A stretch of DNA of 64,000 nucleotides from contig CAIRDP010000019.1 of the NCBI GenBank assembly GCA_903877385.1, forward strand, positions 1 to 64,000, read 5' to 3'. The stretch is from an uncultured Bacteroidales bacterium (GTDB lineage: Bacteria > Bacteroidota > Bacteroidia > Bacteroidales > FEN-979). Below, piece after piece: positions 61,088 through 64,000 of this stretch. The position numbers and the translations under genes are program-made. How positions within the stretch are numbered: the first letter of the stretch is position 1; each line of letters starts with the position of its first letter. Under the pieces are notes generated by a model. That model was not told the DNA's origin, made no database searches, and was given only the letters and a program-made list of their open reading frames with translations.

Positions 61088-62212
61088 CTAGTTGTCAAAC
61101 GAGATCACAATCTTCTGTTCATTCATGGTATAGGTGTAAACAACAGGGGTGAATGGCGTGGTATTCTGGTATTGGCCGATCTTTGTGAAACGCTTTAAAA
61201 CAAAGGGCAGGCCGTTGCACATGAAGAAATCAGGGCTGTCGCCGATTTGGAAGTGAAGGTGGGGGGCGTCGGAATTCCCTGCATTTCCAAGCAGTGCCAG
61301 GGGCATTCCTTCAGTTACGTGATCACCGGCCTTAACCCTCATAGAACCTTTTACACAATGGGCGTACATGGCATAATGGCCGTTGCCGATATCGATGATC
61401 ATATAATTCCCTGCATAATCGATGGGCGCTTTGAAATTCAAATGGTTGTGCGTGTTCCCGTCATTCTCGGTCATGGTGTCGCTGGTGGCGACCACCAGAC
61501 CGTCGGCCACCGAAAATATGGTGTCACGGTAACAGAAGTAGGAACTGTTTTTGGTAGGATCTCCCTGGTAGAACTTGTCGAAATTATCATCAACCTGCAT
61601 ATTGTCGAAGGCAAAACGTTCACCGGTACCGAGTTTTCCCCCGACAAAAATGATTGAATAAAAATGATAGTCGTTGGTCGATTGGTTGATAAACATCCAT
61701 TTGGTTCCCTTTACAGGGGAGGCGATGGCAATGGGGATCTCGTTGTATTTGGGAGTGAATACTCCCCCATCGATGGTAACATCCTTGTTATTTACCGTGT
61801 CCCGGAACACCAGCCGGTTTGATATCCTCGGGGGAGGGGTCGTGCTGAGTGGAATGGGCAACTGTATTGAAAAATAATAATTGTAAAGTTTGTCGTATGG
61901 CATGATGTTGTTTGAAGGTAGAGGGTCTGAATAGACCTTCGGGAAATCTCCTGCGTTATAAGTCACCAGCACGTTTTTCGTAACATCGTCAAGTACATTG
62001 ATTTGCCTAAGCGAGAGGCCTTTCTTCTTCCACTCCAGGGTCTTGAGTGTGAAAGGGATCCTCAGGAACTGGTCGGTCCTGAACGGGGTATCATTAATGA
62101 TTACTTCTATGGCCGCCGTTTCCGTTGGCGTGTAAACCGTTTCCTTTTTGCTGCAACCTGTTAAAAGGCCGGGCAGGCTGAACAGGGTGATAAAATACAT
62201 CAGTGTTTTCAT
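61088..62212 (-). CDS. M23-like (LytM) lipoprotein, probably degenerate
   Basis: A lipoprotein signal (MKTLMYFITLFSLPGLLTGC) precedes a strand-rich domain and a C-terminal M23 domain with GNGHYAMYAHC and APHLHFQI (the HxH zinc motif) and ERFAFDNM in the first metal motif. In relatives the first motif is HxRYAxD; here Gly replaces the His, so one zinc ligand seems missing. The protein may bind peptidoglycan without cutting it, or use another ligand. Wall remodelling in the periplasm is likely. Confidence 0.7.
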   Translation of the reverse strand: MKTLMYFITLFSLPGLLTGCSKKETVYTPTETAAIEVIINDTPFRTDQFLRIPFTLKTLEWKKKGLSLRQINVLDDVTKNVLVTYNAGDFPKVYSDPLPSNNIMPYDKLYNYYFSIQLPIPLSTTPPPRISNRLVFRDTVNNKDVTIDGGVFTPKYNEIPIAIASPVKGTKWMFINQSTNDYHFYSIIFVGGKLGTGERFAFDNMQVDDNFDKFYQGDPTKNSSYFCYRDTIFSVADGLVVATSDTMTENDGNTHNHLNFKAPIDYAGNYMIIDIGNGHYAMYAHCVKGSMRVKAGDHVTEGMPLALLGNAGNSDAPHLHFQIGDSPDFFMCNGLPFVLKRFTKIGQYQNTTPFTPVVYTYTMNEQKIVISFDN

Positions 62213-62282
62213 ACTATATATTTTTTCTGGTGGATGGCCTCAGGCGGGAAGAGACGCGCATTAACGGCAATAATTTTTTCAT

Positions 62283-62331
62283 GAAACAATAATGTTTCTT
62301 CAAAATTAATATATATAGTCTGAAATACAAT
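62283..62331 (-). promoter_or_regulatory. Promoter of the M23-like gene with leader hairpin
   Basis: On the minus strand ATTG (62331-62328), a 19-bp spacer and TAATTTTG (62308-62301) fit the Bacteroidetes consensus. Directly after them lies the hairpin GAAACA-TTAT-TGTTTC (62298-62283). Confidence 0.45.
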
Positions 62332-62460
62332 AAGAATATTAAAGGTAATTGCAAACGTCAAAGGAAGAACACAAGCCTACTGGCTTTTTTGAAAACGGCA
62401 AGTTCACAGGACCTGCCCGGAACTCCTGAAAAAGCCGGGATCCCTGTTCAGAGGGGAGCC

Positions 62461-62880
62461 TTATAATGTCTTCGAAAACACGAGGATTTCATCCCGGGGC
62501 TCGCAGCCGATCTTTGAATAGAAATCCTGAGCCCCTGTATTATCCTTCAGCACCATCATATGGCACTTTGTAACATGGATCTCCCTGAAGGATTGAAAAC
62601 ACTTTTCCATCAACTCCCTGCCTGTATCTTTTCGCCTGAAGTCCTCATGAACGGCAAGATGATAAATATACCCCCTTCGGCCGTCATACCCTCCCAGTAC
62701 TGTCCCGACCAGCTGATCCTCTGAGGTTGCAATAAAATTATGCTTAGGGTTCATTTTAACATGCTCCGACAGATCCCTGATGTTATCTGAGCCCCGTATT
62801 GCCAGCCCTTTCATATTTTTCCATAATTCAATGGAAGCAGGTATGTCCTTTACTTCCATAATACTGATCGATATACCCAT
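62461..62880 (-). CDS. GNAT-family N-acetyltransferase
   Basis: The 139-residue protein has the acetyl-CoA binding pattern IYHLAVHEDFRRKDTGRELM (motif A) and a C-terminal NTGAQDFYSKIGCEP. It should transfer an acetyl group from acetyl-CoA to an amine of a small molecule, antibiotic or protein N-terminus. The substrate is unknown and no neighbour narrows it. Confidence 0.85.
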   Translation of the reverse strand: MGISISIMEVKDIPASIELWKNMKGLAIRGSDNIRDLSEHVKMNPKHNFIATSEDQLVGTVLGGYDGRRGYIYHLAVHEDFRRKDTGRELMEKCFQSFREIHVTKCHMMVLKDNTGAQDFYSKIGCEPRDEILVFSKTL

Positions 62881-62936
62881 AGGATGCCTGTTGATTTATC
62901 TGCCCAAAATTAATAAACCTTAGCTGCCATCCCTTA

Positions 62937-62964
62937 TTGCCTGCTTTGAAATATTCTACCTTTG
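62937..62964 (+). promoter_or_regulatory. Candidate near-leaderless promoter
   Basis: TTG (62937-62939) and TACCTTTG (62957-62964) are spaced by 17 bp, and the ATG at 62970 is only five bases downstream. This supports the ATG at 62970, not the TTG at 62937, as the start. Confidence 0.4.
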
Positions 62965-62969
62965 CGCTC

Positions 62970-63785
62970 ATGCAAACATCATTGCGGATCATAAAGCCCG
63001 CAAATGCGAAGCCTTTGCCTGTAATTGCCCATATTCCTCATTCCTCGGTGATCATCCCCTCTAACGTGAGGCCCCAGATCATTCTCAATGATAAGGAGCT
63101 TGCAGATGAACTGCTGGCTTTGACCGACCGTTATACCGACGAACTGTTTGATTGCATTGTCAAACTGGGAGGATATGCTTTTGTGAATAATCTTAGCAGG
63201 CTGGTCATCGATCCTGAACGCTTCCTTTCGGATAGCATGGAATCAATGGCTGCAAAAGGAATGGGGGCTGTTTACAAGAGTACATCGAAGAAACTGGTAC
63301 TGAGGGAGGATAAGGTTTTTGATAATTGCCGGCCTTTCCTGATCTCAAGGTATTTCAAACCCTATGGGTTGGAGCTCGAGGCGCTTACGGGAAACCTGAT
63401 TAAGGAAGCGGGGCGATGCCTGATCATTGATTGCCATTCTTACCCTTTGAATCCTCTGCCATATGAGGACGAAACAAAGGCTGAAAGACCTGAACTCTGC
63501 ATAGGAACATCCGGATTTCACACACCGGCCTTTATCATTGATATTATTACTGCCTATTGCAACGAAAACGGGCTCTCATTGGGTTTCAATATGCCTTTTA
63601 AAGATACCTATGTCCCTTTGAAGTACTATAAGAAAAGCCGTAATGTAAGTTCAGTTATGTTCGAAATCCGGCGCGACCTTTACATGGATGAGTCGAACGG
63701 CTCTAAGAACAATGGGTTTGAGCTGATTAAAACCCATATTGAGGCAATAATAATAAGGCTGAAGGACGCCTTTATGAAACCCTGA
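62970..63785 (+). CDS. N-formylglutamate amidohydrolase family protein
   Basis: The protein has PVIAHIPHSSVIIP, DRYTDELFD, RLVIDPERF and IDCHSYP, the metal- and substrate-site pattern of the N-formylglutamate amidohydrolase family (PF05013). Members cleave N-formyl-L-glutamate in histidine degradation or related N-acyl amino acids. No histidine-utilisation genes adjoin it, so the substrate is inferred. The ATG at 62970 is preferred because the promoter element lies just upstream. Confidence 0.85.
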   Translation: MQTSLRIIKPANAKPLPVIAHIPHSSVIIPSNVRPQIILNDKELADELLALTDRYTDELFDCIVKLGGYAFVNNLSRLVIDPERFLSDSMESMAAKGMGAVYKSTSKKLVLREDKVFDNCRPFLISRYFKPYGLELEALTGNLIKEAGRCLIIDCHSYPLNPLPYEDETKAERPELCIGTSGFHTPAFIIDIITAYCNENGLSLGFNMPFKDTYVPLKYYKKSRNVSSVMFEIRRDLYMDESNGSKNNGFELIKTHIEAIIIRLKDAFMKP

Positions 63786-63881
63786 TGTTGCAGTCCACAC
63801 AGTCAATCATGGCCCGGGGAAGCTTCAGCTTTGGCAGGAAACTTTTTCAGTAAGGTGATATACAATGTCTGCCCGTCTCAA

Positions 63882-64000
63882 TTATTTCCCGAACTTCCCC
63901 AGCAGATCCTTCACCGCATCCTTATGCACAAGAAATGACATCATCTTCAGTTTAATGTAATCTCCCCTGAAGAAATAATATCCGAACTCGGGCGAGGCCT
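63882..64000 (-). CDS. 3' end of a gene running off the window
   Basis: The minus strand is open from the window end to a TAA at 63884-63882 and encodes GYYFFRGDYIKLKMMSFLVH and then KDAVKDLLGKFGK. It is a plausible C-terminus, but the family cannot be named from 39 residues. Confidence 0.4.
   Translation of the reverse strand, partial: ASPEFGYYFFRGDYIKLKMMSFLVHKDAVKDLLGKFGK

Overview
The window looks like a chromosomal segment of a Bacteroidota bacterium, probably Bacteroidales-like. The evidence is several secreted proteins ending in type IX secretion (T9SS) C-terminal sorting domains, promoter elements of the Bacteroidetes TAnnTTTG type, FtsX/MacB-like ABC permeases paired with a sigma-54 regulator, and an L-rhamnose pathway of the Bacteroides type. 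No rRNA, tRNA or CRISPR array was seen. Assignments come from reading motifs by eye; no database search was run.

Layout. (1) 1-4.1 kb: a 5'-truncated TPR-type histidine kinase next to a perfect 36-bp palindrome, three NarL/LuxR response regulators, one unknown secreted protein and a MITE-like inverted-repeat element. (2) 4.1-5.9 kb: a T9SS protein. (3) 6.5-15.4 kb: seven tightly packed plus-strand genes, the most unusual part of the window. They encode a cytosolic PG-binding/CHAP hydrolase, an enlarged MfnB-like TIM-barrel protein, an internally duplicated AhpD/CMD-like protein without redox cysteines, an unassigned Rossmann-like protein, a small secreted protein, a pentapeptide-repeat lipoprotein with membrane helices, and a trypsin-like protease fused to a DNA/RNA non-specific endonuclease. 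Broken membrane-protein fragments trail behind (15.4-16.1 kb). (4) 16.1-18.6 kb: a KAS III-like enzyme, possible IS-end debris and an AbiE-like HTH/nucleotidyltransferase pair with a palindromic operator. (5) 18.8-28.6 kb: mainly secreted proteins (a sialidase-like protein, T9SS proteins, a metallopeptidase, an outer-membrane barrel), a PLP decarboxylase and an orphan sorting-domain remnant.

(6) 29.0-40.6 kb: an export module of two full FtsX-type permeases, a miniature permease remnant, a membrane fusion protein, a TolC-like channel and a LolD/MacB-like ATPase. It is divergent from an NtrC-type regulator and its kinase. A sigma-54-like promoter in the shared intergenic region suggests that the regulator drives the exporter. 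(7) 40.6-55.7 kb: a rhamnose/pectin locus. GH78 rhamnosidase, a GH106-like lipoprotein, a GH28-like protein and a GH38-like enzyme would act outside or in the periplasm. RhaT, rhamnose isomerase, rhamnulokinase and a two-domain class II aldolase form the catabolic route on the minus strand. No AraC regulator or lactaldehyde oxidoreductase was found here.

(8) 55.6-64 kb: a truncated Crp/Fnr tail, an OmpL-like porin, a double-Cache lipoprotein followed by an NCS2 purine/pyrimidine permease, a repeat-rich T9SS protein, an M23-like lipoprotein, a GNAT acetyltransferase, an N-formylglutamate amidohydrolase and the end of another gene. Many annotated starts were moved inward to where signal peptides or conserved N-termini begin.
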